Positions 39,072 to 47,536 of a stretch of DNA of 64,000 bases are shown one piece after another (the first letter of the stretch is position 1; the number at the start of each line of letters is the position of its first letter). A model generated the notes under the pieces. It had not been told where the DNA came from and searched no databases. It saw only the letters and a program-made list of their open reading frames with translations. A program made the position numbers and the translations under genes. Origin of the DNA: an uncultured Methylococcaceae bacterium (GTDB lineage Bacteria; Pseudomonadota; Gammaproteobacteria; Methylococcales; Methylomonadaceae); assembly GCA_903938485.1 (NCBI GenBank), contig CAJADF010000040.1, positions 1 through 64,000 of the forward strand. The letters run 5' to 3'.

Positions 39072-40259
39072 ATGAAATTGAGTTCCACAATAGTTTTTTG
39101 TTTGATCTTACTAGGCGTAAGTCAGGCTAACGCGGCAGTCTATAAATTGCCGGCAAAAAAAGGAGATAGGGTTGTTGCTCTGGTTCCAGAAGAAACGCTG
39201 ACCGTTAAGGCCGATCATGATCAAACCTTATTAGATATCGCTAGACGATTTAATCTGGGTCAAACAGAAATTGTTACTCTTAATCCTAAATTAGATCGTT
39301 GGTTGATTAAAACAGGTACCGAAATTCGTTTACCTAATAGACGCATTTTGCCTGATAGTCCCCATGATGGCATTACACTTAACATTGCTGAGTATCGTAT
39401 GTATTATTATCCAGCGAGTGCTCCGGGTATTGTTCGGTCTTATGCACATGGTGTGGGTCGTCAAGATTGGCAAACGCCATTGGGCAGAACGACTGTTGCT
39501 AAAAAAGTAAAAGATCCTGCTTGGCATCCACCTGAGTCTATTAGACGAGAACATGCGGCTAATGGCGATTTCTTACCTGAGATTGTGCCGCCCGGCATAC
39601 ATAATCCTTTAGGGGCTTATGCCTTATATTTAAACTTACCCGGTGATTATCGTATTCATGGGACTGATATCGATAAGATATTTGGTATTGGTATGCAAAT
39701 CACGCATGGTTGTGTCCGTATGTATCCTGAAGATATTGATGCTTTGTATCATTCAGCAGAAATTGGTACACCCGTTTATATCGTTAAACAACCGATTAAA
39801 GTGGGATGGCTAAATAATTCGCTTTATGTAGAAGCTCACCCTGATTTAGAAGGGGAAGAAAAAACGCAAGATCAACGTTTTGCGATAGCCTTAGCTTTAA
39901 TTCAAAAAATTAATGGCGGTGAAACACCTGAGTTTGATCAGGTAGCTTTAAATAAAGCTTTAGCAGATTTAGATGGTGTACCGGTAGAGATTTATGAAGG
40001 TGTTCCTCCTTTATATGTAGATCCAACCCCTGTGCCAGATCTTGCCAAAGGCAAAGTATCCAGTAGTAAAAAAGGCGCTAAAAAAGCGAATAAGTCTGCA
40101 AAAGCTGATACAGTAAAAACAGCCGCTAAATCTGCTAAAGTTACGCATGCCGCTGATAAAAAAGTTGCAGAAAAAGTAACTAAAGATAAGTCTACTAAAG
40201 AAAAAACCGTGATTAAAGCACAGAGCGGTACTAAAGGTGGTTATTATCACGGCGATTAA
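39072..40259 (+). CDS. L,D-transpeptidase (ErfK/YbiS type) with LysM-like domain and Lys/Ala tail
   Basis: An exported enzyme that crosslinks peptidoglycan or attaches lipoproteins. It has a signal peptide (FCLILLGVSQANAA), a LysM-like motif (VKADHDQTLLDIARRFNLGQTEIVTLNP), and a YkuD domain with YRIHGTD and the catalytic HGCVRMYPEDIDALY. The last 70 residues form a low-complexity, highly basic Lys/Ala/Ser tail, unusual for the family. The ATG at 39072 is chosen over the upstream TTG because it begins the signal peptide and has GAGAAG upstream. It follows thrC by about 43 bp. Confidence 0.92.
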   Translation: MKLSSTIVFCLILLGVSQANAAVYKLPAKKGDRVVALVPEETLTVKADHDQTLLDIARRFNLGQTEIVTLNPKLDRWLIKTGTEIRLPNRRILPDSPHDGITLNIAEYRMYYYPASAPGIVRSYAHGVGRQDWQTPLGRTTVAKKVKDPAWHPPESIRREHAANGDFLPEIVPPGIHNPLGAYALYLNLPGDYRIHGTDIDKIFGIGMQITHGCVRMYPEDIDALYHSAEIGTPVYIVKQPIKVGWLNNSLYVEAHPDLEGEEKTQDQRFAIALALIQKINGGETPEFDQVALNKALADLDGVPVEIYEGVPPLYVDPTPVPDLAKGKVSSSKKGAKKANKSAKADTVKTAAKSAKVTHAADKKVAEKVTKDKSTKEKTVIKAQSGTKGGYYHGD

Positions 40260-40307
40260 AACTAGATTTTTAGCCAGATTATTTACCTGTGGTTTGTATA
40301 ATAAATC

Positions 40308-41681
40308 ATGAGTAAAAAAATAAAAATTGCCTATGTGTGCGACCAATGCGGTGCTGATTATCCGCGTTGGGGTGGGCAATGCACCAGTTGTGGTGAATGG
40401 AATACCATTAAAGAAGTACGCTTAGGATCGACTAGTTCAGAACGTAGTAGTCGTTCTGGTTATGCCGGTAGCCGGTCAGAAGTTAAACTTTTAGCCAATG
40501 TTAATTTAACGCAAGCTGAACGTATTTCTACAGGCATATCAGAATTTGATAGGGTTTTAGGCGGTGGCATAGTCTGTGGTAGTGTCGTCTTAATTGGTGG
40601 TGCGCCCGGAGCTGGTAAAAGTACCTTATTATTACAGGCCATCGCTAACATTGCAGACCGAGGTGTACAAGTTCTGTATGTTTCTGGCGAAGAATCCTTA
40701 CAACAAATAGCCGAACGCGCCTTCCGTTTAAAATTACCCGCCGAAAAAATCATGATGCTGATGGAAACATCCGTTCAACGCATTTGCGATGTCTTAGATG
40801 AAGTTAAGCCTCAAATATTAGTGATTGATTCTATCCAAGTTATGCACACCCAAGAGGCTGAGTCTGCGCCCGGTTCTGTGTCTCAAGTGCGAGAGTCTGC
40901 GAGTTATCTGACTCAATATGCTAAAAAACACCAGGTTTCAATTTTTATGGTCGGTCATGTGACTAAAGATCAATCTTTAGCCGGGCCTATGACCTTAAGC
41001 CATATTGTTGATACGCAAGTGATGCTAGGGTCTACTGATGATGCACGCTTTAGGGTTTTAAGAGCCGATAAAAATCGCTTTGGCAGTGTGGGTGAGTTAG
41101 GTTTTTTTGCTATGGATAGCACGGGATTAAAAGAAGTAAAGAACCCTTCTGCCATGTTTTTAAATAGAGCAGAAAAGCCTTCATCAGGGAGCGTGGTCAC
41201 CGTACTATGGGAAGGCACTAGGCCTTTATTAGTTGAGATTCAAGCCTTAGTCGTCGACTGCCAATACGGCAATCCTAGACGCTTAGCCGTGGGCTTTGAT
41301 CAAAATCGCTTGGCAATGTTGCTGGCAGTATTGCATCGACATGGCGGTGTCTTTACGGCTCAAGATGAAATATATGCCAATGTGGTGGGGGGCATAAAAG
41401 TCACTGAAACCAGTTCTGATTTAGCCATTGTAATAGGCATAGTCTCTAGCTTAAAAGATAGAGTTATACCGCATGATGCGTTCTTTTTTGGTGAGATTGG
41501 TTTAAGTGGCGAAATTAGACCGGTTGCTAATGGTCATGCACGTTTGAATGATGCTGCTAAACATGGCTTTAAAAAAGCCATTATCCCTAAAGCGAATGTA
41601 CCCAAAACCCCAATTAAAGGCTTGCAGATTTATGGGGTTGCTACTTTATCTGAAGCATTAACTATCTCGGCTGAATTATAA
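40308..41681 (+). CDS. radA: DNA repair protein RadA
   Basis: A RecA-like ATPase helping branch migration in recombinational repair. The order of motifs is: C4 zinc finger CDQCGADYPRWGGQCTSCGEW, Walker A GGAPGAGKST, Walker B ILVIDSIQ, the RadA-specific KNRFG (ADKNRFGSVGELGFF), and the Lon-like C-terminal domain (DLAIVIGIVSSL...GEIGLSGEIRPV). Its 457 residues are normal. Confidence 0.97.
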   Translation: MSKKIKIAYVCDQCGADYPRWGGQCTSCGEWNTIKEVRLGSTSSERSSRSGYAGSRSEVKLLANVNLTQAERISTGISEFDRVLGGGIVCGSVVLIGGAPGAGKSTLLLQAIANIADRGVQVLYVSGEESLQQIAERAFRLKLPAEKIMMLMETSVQRICDVLDEVKPQILVIDSIQVMHTQEAESAPGSVSQVRESASYLTQYAKKHQVSIFMVGHVTKDQSLAGPMTLSHIVDTQVMLGSTDDARFRVLRADKNRFGSVGELGFFAMDSTGLKEVKNPSAMFLNRAEKPSSGSVVTVLWEGTRPLLVEIQALVVDCQYGNPRRLAVGFDQNRLAMLLAVLHRHGGVFTAQDEIYANVVGGIKVTETSSDLAIVIGIVSSLKDRVIPHDAFFFGEIGLSGEIRPVANGHARLNDAAKHGFKKAIIPKANVPKTPIKGLQIYGVATLSEALTISAEL

Positions 41682-41752
41682 CCAGCCTTTCTCACTCATT
41701 ACCATAGCGCCATATTCTGCTGCTGTTTTGGTATTACAAGCAGTTAATACGA

Positions 41753-42643
41753 TTAAGAGGAAGCTTTTTCAGGATAAACGCTGTATTCAAATCCTAAGGT
41801 TTCTTCCCATTTATACAGCATAGCGATAGTCACAGAATGGGCTAAATCTAAAGCCGTAATACCAGATCCTACTTCAGCATTAGCCTCTTCAGATAAAATA
41901 TCCGCAGCAATTAACTTAGCACCTAGTTTGTGGGCATCAACGACTTTTTGGTGGCCATTTTTAATATAAATAAAACCGTTACACACAAAAACTTTAACCG
42001 CGTCATTTTCTGCCAAGGAATCGTCTTCAGCTAACTCTTTGATGGATTGGGTTGGTAACAATTTTTTGGGGGTGACCCAAAGTTGTGCGAATATGTGTGC
42101 TTTTAACCATAAATCAAAGCAATCTTTAATCTTTTGAGCAATCACTTCTGGCGTGGTAAAAGAGGTATCAATGACCAAATCGTAGTTGCTGTATTTTCTG
42201 AACTGGACATTGTAAAGATGATTAAAGCGCTGATCTTCTATACTCTGGCGTTTTAGATTGTTTTCTAGAGTTACTGCTAGGGATGGGTTATGTTCGTCCC
42301 CTCTAGCGGCGTTAAAGACTCTTTCTGCACCAACTACAGTATCTACTGCTAAAAACACTTTGAAGGCATTCGGTATAAAGTGCCAAGCTAAACGCGAATC
42401 TAAAATTAATTGCTCTTGAGTTTTGCCCAATTCAACCACATAAGCATCAATTTCATCATCAATACTACGATCAGTTTGAGATATTTTGTTCAACTCAAGC
42501 GTAGTGACACCGCGGCGCGTAGCAATTTCTCTTTGGATGGTGCCGGTGCCAATAATATCAAACTGCGTGAGATCTTTTAGTGCTTTGGCTACCGAGGATT
42601 TGCCACTGCCGATATCGCCAGACATTACAATAATATTCTTCAT
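41753..42643 (-). CDS. Cytidylate-kinase-like protein with C-terminal ParB/Srx-like segment
   Basis: The N-terminal 185 residues form a nucleoside-monophosphate-kinase-like P-loop protein. It has VMSGDIGSGKSSVAKAL (P-loop), LILDSRLAWHFIPNAFKVFLAVD (NMP-kinase core) and a LID-like RQSIEDQRFNHLY. The remaining 110 residues are not part of CMP kinase. WVTPKKLLPTQSIKELAED followed by IYIKNGHQKVVDAHKLGA resembles the start and the GHxR-type motif of ParB/sulfiredoxin-fold domains, some of which are free-serine kinases or nucleotide-binding switches. The two-domain reading is my inference. The gene faces radA convergently and is alone. Confidence 0.6.
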   Translation of the reverse strand: MKNIIVMSGDIGSGKSSVAKALKDLTQFDIIGTGTIQREIATRRGVTTLELNKISQTDRSIDDEIDAYVVELGKTQEQLILDSRLAWHFIPNAFKVFLAVDTVVGAERVFNAARGDEHNPSLAVTLENNLKRQSIEDQRFNHLYNVQFRKYSNYDLVIDTSFTTPEVIAQKIKDCFDLWLKAHIFAQLWVTPKKLLPTQSIKELAEDDSLAENDAVKVFVCNGFIYIKNGHQKVVDAHKLGAKLIAADILSEEANAEVGSGITALDLAHSVTIAMLYKWEETLGFEYSVYPEKASS

Positions 42644-42715
42644 AATCAGTGTGCTTGTTTATCCAAGTTAATTAGTGGGGATTTTAGCATTAAACTTTAA
42701 TATAGGGCAGTCTAG

Positions 42716-43558
42716 CTACTCTGTAATTAAGGTTTTAATACGAAAATGTCCTGCACCCTCAATACCTAGCGTATTTGCTAAGTAAGGCAGAGTGTTTTGT
42801 AATTCGGCAGCTAATTTCCAGGGCGGATTAATAACAATCATACCGCTAGCTGTCATGCCATGCCCTGTGGTGTCAGCTTTTATGCCCAATTCATAAAGCT
42901 GTACATTTTTAAGCGGGCTGGCTTTAAGAGCATTTTCTAGTTGAATATTTCTGCTCCGATCAACGACGGGATACCACAACGCAAAAGTACCCTGAGCAAA
43001 GCGTTTATAAAACTTAAATAAAGACGCTACGACCTTATCGTAATCACTTTTAATCTCGTAAGACGGATCAATTAATACTAAGCCTCGATTAGGTTTCGGT
43101 GGTAATAGCCCAAGCGTGTTTTTTAAACCATCGGTGTGTTGAAGGGTAATGCGCTTATCTTTTTTGATGGCTTGCTTTAATAGATTAATTTCGGTGGGAT
43201 GCAGTTCATGCGCAAATAAATGATCTTGCTGACGAAGATAAAGCTGAATAATTAAGGGTGAACCAGGATAGATAGTTAGTTTATCCGTAGGATTAAAACT
43301 TTTAATGACCTTAACGTAATCTGCCACCGCATCTGGCAAATTATCTAACTCCCATAATGCGCCTATGCCATTATCAAATTCTTTATTTTTTTGCGCATAA
43401 TCACTATTTAATTGATAGCCACCCGCACCCGCGTGCGTATCAATACAACAAAAGGGTTTGTCTTTAGTGTTTAAGTGCTTAAGAATTTTAATTAAAACTA
43501 AATGTTTTAAAACATCGGCAAAATTGCCCGCATGAAAAGAGTGTCTGTAACTGAGCAT
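42716..43558 (-). CDS. rlmJ: 23S rRNA (adenine2030-N6)-methyltransferase RlmJ
   Basis: The N-terminus MLSYRHSFHAGNFADVLKHLVL is diagnostic of RlmJ. IDTHAGAGGY is the SAM loop and LVLIDPSYE is the catalytic DPSYE-type motif. It methylates A2030 of 23S rRNA. At 280 residues it equals the E. coli enzyme. It begins at the stop of the upstream RMD1-family gene, so the two are coupled. Confidence 0.95.
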   Translation of the reverse strand: MLSYRHSFHAGNFADVLKHLVLIKILKHLNTKDKPFCCIDTHAGAGGYQLNSDYAQKNKEFDNGIGALWELDNLPDAVADYVKVIKSFNPTDKLTIYPGSPLIIQLYLRQQDHLFAHELHPTEINLLKQAIKKDKRITLQHTDGLKNTLGLLPPKPNRGLVLIDPSYEIKSDYDKVVASLFKFYKRFAQGTFALWYPVVDRSRNIQLENALKASPLKNVQLYELGIKADTTGHGMTASGMIVINPPWKLAAELQNTLPYLANTLGIEGAGHFRIKTLITE

Positions 43559-44352
43559 TAAGAAAGTTTACTAGCGATGGTCATACCAATTTCGAAAGCG
43601 ATTAACCAGATGATGATCCATTCTAAAATAGTTGAGTGGCGATGTTTTTGTTCATCCGCTAACATTTCGAATAACTCATGAATCGTTTCAAGTTTTTTAG
43701 ATAACACTTGGGTGCGGGGCGCTATTTCTAAATATTTTGCTGTGATGGTATAAAAAGATTCATATTCTGGATATTCCCAAAAGAAATCCGGCGTATCTAA
43801 CAAATCGTAATTTAAAATGATATCGCTCTTCGTTAAGAACAATTGCCCGCGTATTTTGGCAATTTTATAGCGACTGAGTTTGATGCGACCATTTTCTGCT
43901 AATGATTTAGGAATATAGCTGGTGTTATTAATGGTAGTAATGGCATTGGTTTCAAATGAGGCCAATTTAATAGACTGCGCCATGCCTTGAGACAAGGCGA
44001 ATATTAAAATGGGATCAGACGATTCAATTTCAATATGATCTTCAATAATACGGGTAATAGGGCAGTTAAGTGCAAATGTAAAGAAATCTTCTTCTATTAT
44101 GGCTAATGGGAATTCTGCGTGTTCTAATAACAATTGATGTAATTTTGTTTGCGCTTCTTGGCTAACATTCCAGTGCACAACAGCGCCATAGGCAAATACC
44201 ACTGACCAAGAATTATCATCTTCTATTAATAACGCGCCTTTAATAATACGAATTAGCGTTGATTCAGAGAGTAGCGCCGCTAATTCGTTAATATCAAAAC
44301 GTAATGCCAGACAAAATGCGGCACATTTTTGGGTAGAGCTAGTTGATGACAT
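43558..44352 (-). CDS. RMD1/DUF155 family membrane-anchored protein
   Basis: A helical/beta domain (SIKLASFETNAITTIN, ENGRIKLSRYKIAKIRGQLFLTKSDIILNYDLLDTPDFFWEYPE) matches the DUF155 (RMD1/YagE) family. It ends with the family's C-terminal membrane helix (TILEWIIIWLIAFEIGMTIA). Eukaryotic relatives are mitochondrial inner-membrane proteins tied to ribosome tethering and translation; the bacterial role is unknown. The track ORF begins 22 codons earlier, overlapping the preceding gene. The ATG at 44352 gives 264 residues and is preferred, though its ribosome site is weak. Confidence 0.82.
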   Translation of the reverse strand: MSSTSSTQKCAAFCLALRFDINELAALLSESTLIRIIKGALLIEDDNSWSVVFAYGAVVHWNVSQEAQTKLHQLLLEHAEFPLAIIEEDFFTFALNCPITRIIEDHIEIESSDPILIFALSQGMAQSIKLASFETNAITTINNTSYIPKSLAENGRIKLSRYKIAKIRGQLFLTKSDIILNYDLLDTPDFFWEYPEYESFYTITAKYLEIAPRTQVLSKKLETIHELFEMLADEQKHRHSTILEWIIIWLIAFEIGMTIASKLS

Positions 44353-44374
44353 AGGGGTCAAATTAAATCCATGA

Positions 44375-44794
44375 TTATTTATCAACGATATTAAGTAACC
44401 AGCCACTTTCTGCTTCACATTCTGAATACTTGGCTTTAACTTTTATATTGATACGCGCATAAGTGTCATGTAGAGATGCCGGCAGTTTACTCTTAATAAT
44501 GTAATAAGGATCTTTAAATTCAGCCTCAAACTCTACCGGTATATTTTTAACCGTGATAGAAATTAAATCTGCATTAAGGATGTTGTGGGCAATAAATGAA
44601 AACTCAGCCCCAGGAATAACGGTAGTTAAATGTGCTGGGATAAATTTACTTAATTGTGGTTTACAAACACCCATCCCGCTGCTGCTGCCTTTGGGGCCAC
44701 CCATATGACCACTGTGATGTTCTGCTGCTTGAGTTGATAGATTAACTGATAACGACAAAATCGAAGATAAAGCGAGTAATGTTATTTTTTTCAT
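44375..44794 (-). CDS. Small exported protein of unknown function
   Basis: A signal peptide (LALSSILSLSVNLSTQAAE) precedes a short His/Gly/Ser-rich segment (HHSGHMGGPKGSSSGMG) and a beta-rich domain with two cysteines (Cys of MGVCKPQ and of YSECEAE). The His-rich start hints at metal binding. FSFIAHNILNADLISITVKNIPVEFE reads like an Ig-type beta-sandwich. I do not recognise the family. It lies 22 bp upstream of the RMD1 gene and may share its transcript. Confidence 0.6.
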   Translation of the reverse strand: MKKITLLALSSILSLSVNLSTQAAEHHSGHMGGPKGSSSGMGVCKPQLSKFIPAHLTTVIPGAEFSFIAHNILNADLISITVKNIPVEFEAEFKDPYYIIKSKLPASLHDTYARINIKVKAKYSECEAESGWLLNIVDK

Positions 44795-45934
44795 TGATAT
44801 GCTCTTTATTATTAATTAACACTGGATGCTTTTAATATAAATATTAAGGGTTAATCGCTTAACACCTATATTATGTCTATATTATCAAAGCCTGTTTAAC
44901 TAAGTCGAGAAAAAGCTTTAAATCGAGGGAAATCTTTAAGTTATGTATTTTGATGGTAGGTGTTCGGTTTGGCTTATGGGCTATTTATCTAATTCAGGGG
45001 TTGCACTTGAAAAAGATAATATTTATATGCGCCTTGTAACTAAAGATGAGATAACGATGGATTATTCTTTATGTGATACTGGTATTGTATAGTTTGCTTA
45101 GGATAATGATGTATTAGCGAGGTAAAATGTTATTAAGTCGCTGATAAGGGTTTATTGAGTCTAAATCAGGGCGATCTACGACAAATATTTAATTGTTAGA
45201 AGCAGTTATTGTTGTATCCATTCTAAATTGTCCTGCTTTGAAGTTAATATAATGATATCTTCTCAAGAGCGTGCGGTTTTAAAGCGAGTATTTACATAAC
45301 AGTCTATTGCGGCCCGATTAGGAGTAAATACATCTTTATTTGCTCTAAACGGTGCTGCATTTGCAGTAAAAAATGATGTATTAGTGCTGTATACACATAT
45401 ATCTATGGTTTATTAAATGTTATCATAAATTAGTGTCTTATATAAATTACGCTGTAAAATATAAAACTATTTTCACAAAACTTATTATTTATAGTGCGCC
45501 TTTATATTACTCACATCGCTAGCTAAAATGCTTAGATTATCAGCGATAGTTTAGATATTGCCATACTATAGCCATCCATTTTTAAGCTTACGCTGACTAG
45601 TTTTGCGATAGGGCTTATGATAACAAGCTATGAATTGACTTTTGCTACGCAAATAATAAAAGCGTTAATGAGTTGACTATGTAGGGTTTTTATAAAATTG
45701 ATAGTTATTTATGCGTTAGAGTAGATAATAAGTGTTTTCGGGAACAATTTAACGAAGAGCCAAGTATAGAAGCTTCTTGCATATGGTAAGTACTCAGAAT
45801 TATCAAAGGATATAGAGGGTGCTATTTATCAAACTGTATTTAGTATTTGCTGCCACTTAGGTAATAACGCTGTATTACTGTAAAATGTCTGCTATTAGAT
45901 AGATAGTCATACGTTTTTAAATACCCTCTATACC
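44795..45934. other. Gene-poor, AT-rich stretch with gene remnants
   Basis: No complete gene is visible over 1.1 kb, a large gap for this otherwise tightly packed region. Two remnants can be read. One is a SET-like scrap at 44943-45092. The other starts at 45252 (ISSQERAVLKRVFT), stops, and continues in frame as QSIAARLGVNTSLFALNGAAFAVKNDVLVL, possibly an old HTH-type protein. The rest (45430-45930) has stops in all frames and no RNA gene I can recognise. It includes the promoter region of the 45935 gene. Confidence 0.5.
44943..45092 (+). pseudogene. Possible remnant of a SET-domain protein
   Basis: A 49-codon frame ends KDEITMDYSLCDTGIV then TAG. The pattern of alternating hydrophobics, then 'DEIT-DY', then a Cys is typical of the C-terminal core of bacterial SET-domain lysine methyltransferases (…GEELTIDYA…). 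Just downstream, in another frame, RGKMLLSR could correspond to the post-SET CRG segment. The upstream NHSCxPN motif is gone. This is a weak, by-eye assignment. Confidence 0.3.
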
Positions 45935-47536
45935 ATGTTAAGAATTACCGAACTTAAACTCCCCTTAGACCATTCAGAAGCCGATCTTAAAGATGCCATT
46001 CTTAAAAGGTTAGGAATTAAAGTTGAACAACTGGTTTCTTTCACTGTTTTTCGTCAGGGTCATGATGCTAGAAAAAAATCCGAAATTTATATGGTTTATA
46101 CATTAGACGTTGATATCAGCAATCAAGCCGCTTATTTAGCCCAGTTAGATACGGAATCCAATATTGCTATAACGCCTGATACTACTTATAAATTTGTCGC
46201 ACAAGCGCCCGAACAGTTATCAGGCAGGCCGATTGTCATTGGTATGGGGCCCTGTGGTTTATTTGTGGGTTTAATTTTGGCGCAAATGGGTTTTAACCCC
46301 ATTATTTTAGAGCGTGGTAAAGAAGTAAGAGAGCGTACTAAAGATACCTTCGGTTTATGGCGCAAAAGCATTTTTAATCCTGAGTCTAATGTGCAATTTG
46401 GTGAGGGTGGGGCAGGTACTTTTTCTGACGGTAAACTTTATACCCAAATCAAAGACCCTCATCATTACGGCAGAAAAGTATTAACCGAGTTTGTTAAAGC
46501 CGGCGCTCCTGCTGAGATTCTGCATGTGAGTAAGCCCCATATTGGTACTTTTAAATTAGTGTCTATGGTTGAGCAGATGCGCGCGACTATTGAATCACTG
46601 GGTGGTGAGATACGTTTTCAGAGCCGGGTAGATACACTTAATATTGAGCTAGGGCAAGTGACGGGCGTTACGTTATCAAATGGTGAAACGTTAACAAGTC
46701 AGCATGTCGTATTGGCTGTAGGGCACAGTGCGCGGGATACCTTCAAGATGCTCTATGAACAAGGTGTATATATTGAAGCTAAACCATTTTCTGTTGGGTT
46801 TAGAATTGAACATCCCCAATCATTGATTGATAAATGTCGGTTTGGAAGTAATGCCGGTCATCCTTTGCTGGGGGCGGCTGACTATAAATTAGTGCATCAC
46901 TGTAAGAATGGTCGAGCAGTGTATAGTTTTTGTATGTGCCCTGGCGGTACAGTGGTAGCCGCAACGTCAGAAGTAGGTCATGTAGTGACTAACGGAATGA
47001 GTCAGTATTCGCGTAATGAGCGTAATGCGAACAGTGGTATTGTGGTGGGCATTACGCCAGAGGATTATCCGGGTCACCCATTAGCAGGTATTGATTTACA
47101 GAGGCAATTAGAGGCCAGGGCTTATGTCTTAGGCGGCGAAACTTATCAAGCGCCCGGTCAATTAGTGGGTGATTTTATTGCTAATAAACCTTCCACAAAG
47201 TTAGGTTCCGTTCAGCCTTCTTATACTCCGGGTGTTAGGTTAGGTGATTTGAGTACAGCTTTACCTGATTATGCCATTGAGGCAATACGGGAAGCTTTAC
47301 CTGCGTTTGATAGAAAAATAAAAGGTTTTGCAATGGCTGATGCGGTATTAACAGGGGTTGAGACGCGTACCTCATCGCCTATTCGTATAAAACGTAATGA
47401 GCATTTTCAAAGTGTTAACACAAAGGGCTTGTATCCTGCTGGTGAAGGCGCTGGTTACGCTGGGGGTATATTATCTGCAGCGGTGGATGGTATAAAAGTG
47501 GCTGAAGCGGTGGCTTTGTCGATACTTAACAAATAA
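45935..47536 (+). CDS. FAD-dependent oxidoreductase of the COG2509 family
   Basis: A dinucleotide-binding flavoprotein of 533 residues. An N-terminal alpha/beta domain (MLRITELKLPLDHSEADLKDAIL) precedes the FAD motif VIGMGPCGLFVGLILAQMGFNPIILERG. The family hallmark VQFGEGGAGTFSDGKLYTQIKD and a C-terminal AGEGAGYAGGILSAAVDG follow. The substrate is unknown; annotations vary between 'NAD(FAD)-utilizing dehydrogenase' and geranylgeranyl-reductase-like. It converges on phoR, with only 0 to 1 bp between the stops. Confidence 0.88.
   Translation: MLRITELKLPLDHSEADLKDAILKRLGIKVEQLVSFTVFRQGHDARKKSEIYMVYTLDVDISNQAAYLAQLDTESNIAITPDTTYKFVAQAPEQLSGRPIVIGMGPCGLFVGLILAQMGFNPIILERGKEVRERTKDTFGLWRKSIFNPESNVQFGEGGAGTFSDGKLYTQIKDPHHYGRKVLTEFVKAGAPAEILHVSKPHIGTFKLVSMVEQMRATIESLGGEIRFQSRVDTLNIELGQVTGVTLSNGETLTSQHVVLAVGHSARDTFKMLYEQGVYIEAKPFSVGFRIEHPQSLIDKCRFGSNAGHPLLGAADYKLVHHCKNGRAVYSFCMCPGGTVVAATSEVGHVVTNGMSQYSRNERNANSGIVVGITPEDYPGHPLAGIDLQRQLEARAYVLGGETYQAPGQLVGDFIANKPSTKLGSVQPSYTPGVRLGDLSTALPDYAIEAIREALPAFDRKIKGFAMADAVLTGVETRTSSPIRIKRNEHFQSVNTKGLYPAGEGAGYAGGILSAAVDGIKVAEAVALSILNK

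Noticed and set aside
44882-45931. Gene desert as a CRISPR array or tandem repeat region.
   Set aside because: No regularly spaced repeat was found; the sequence is irregular and AT-rich.
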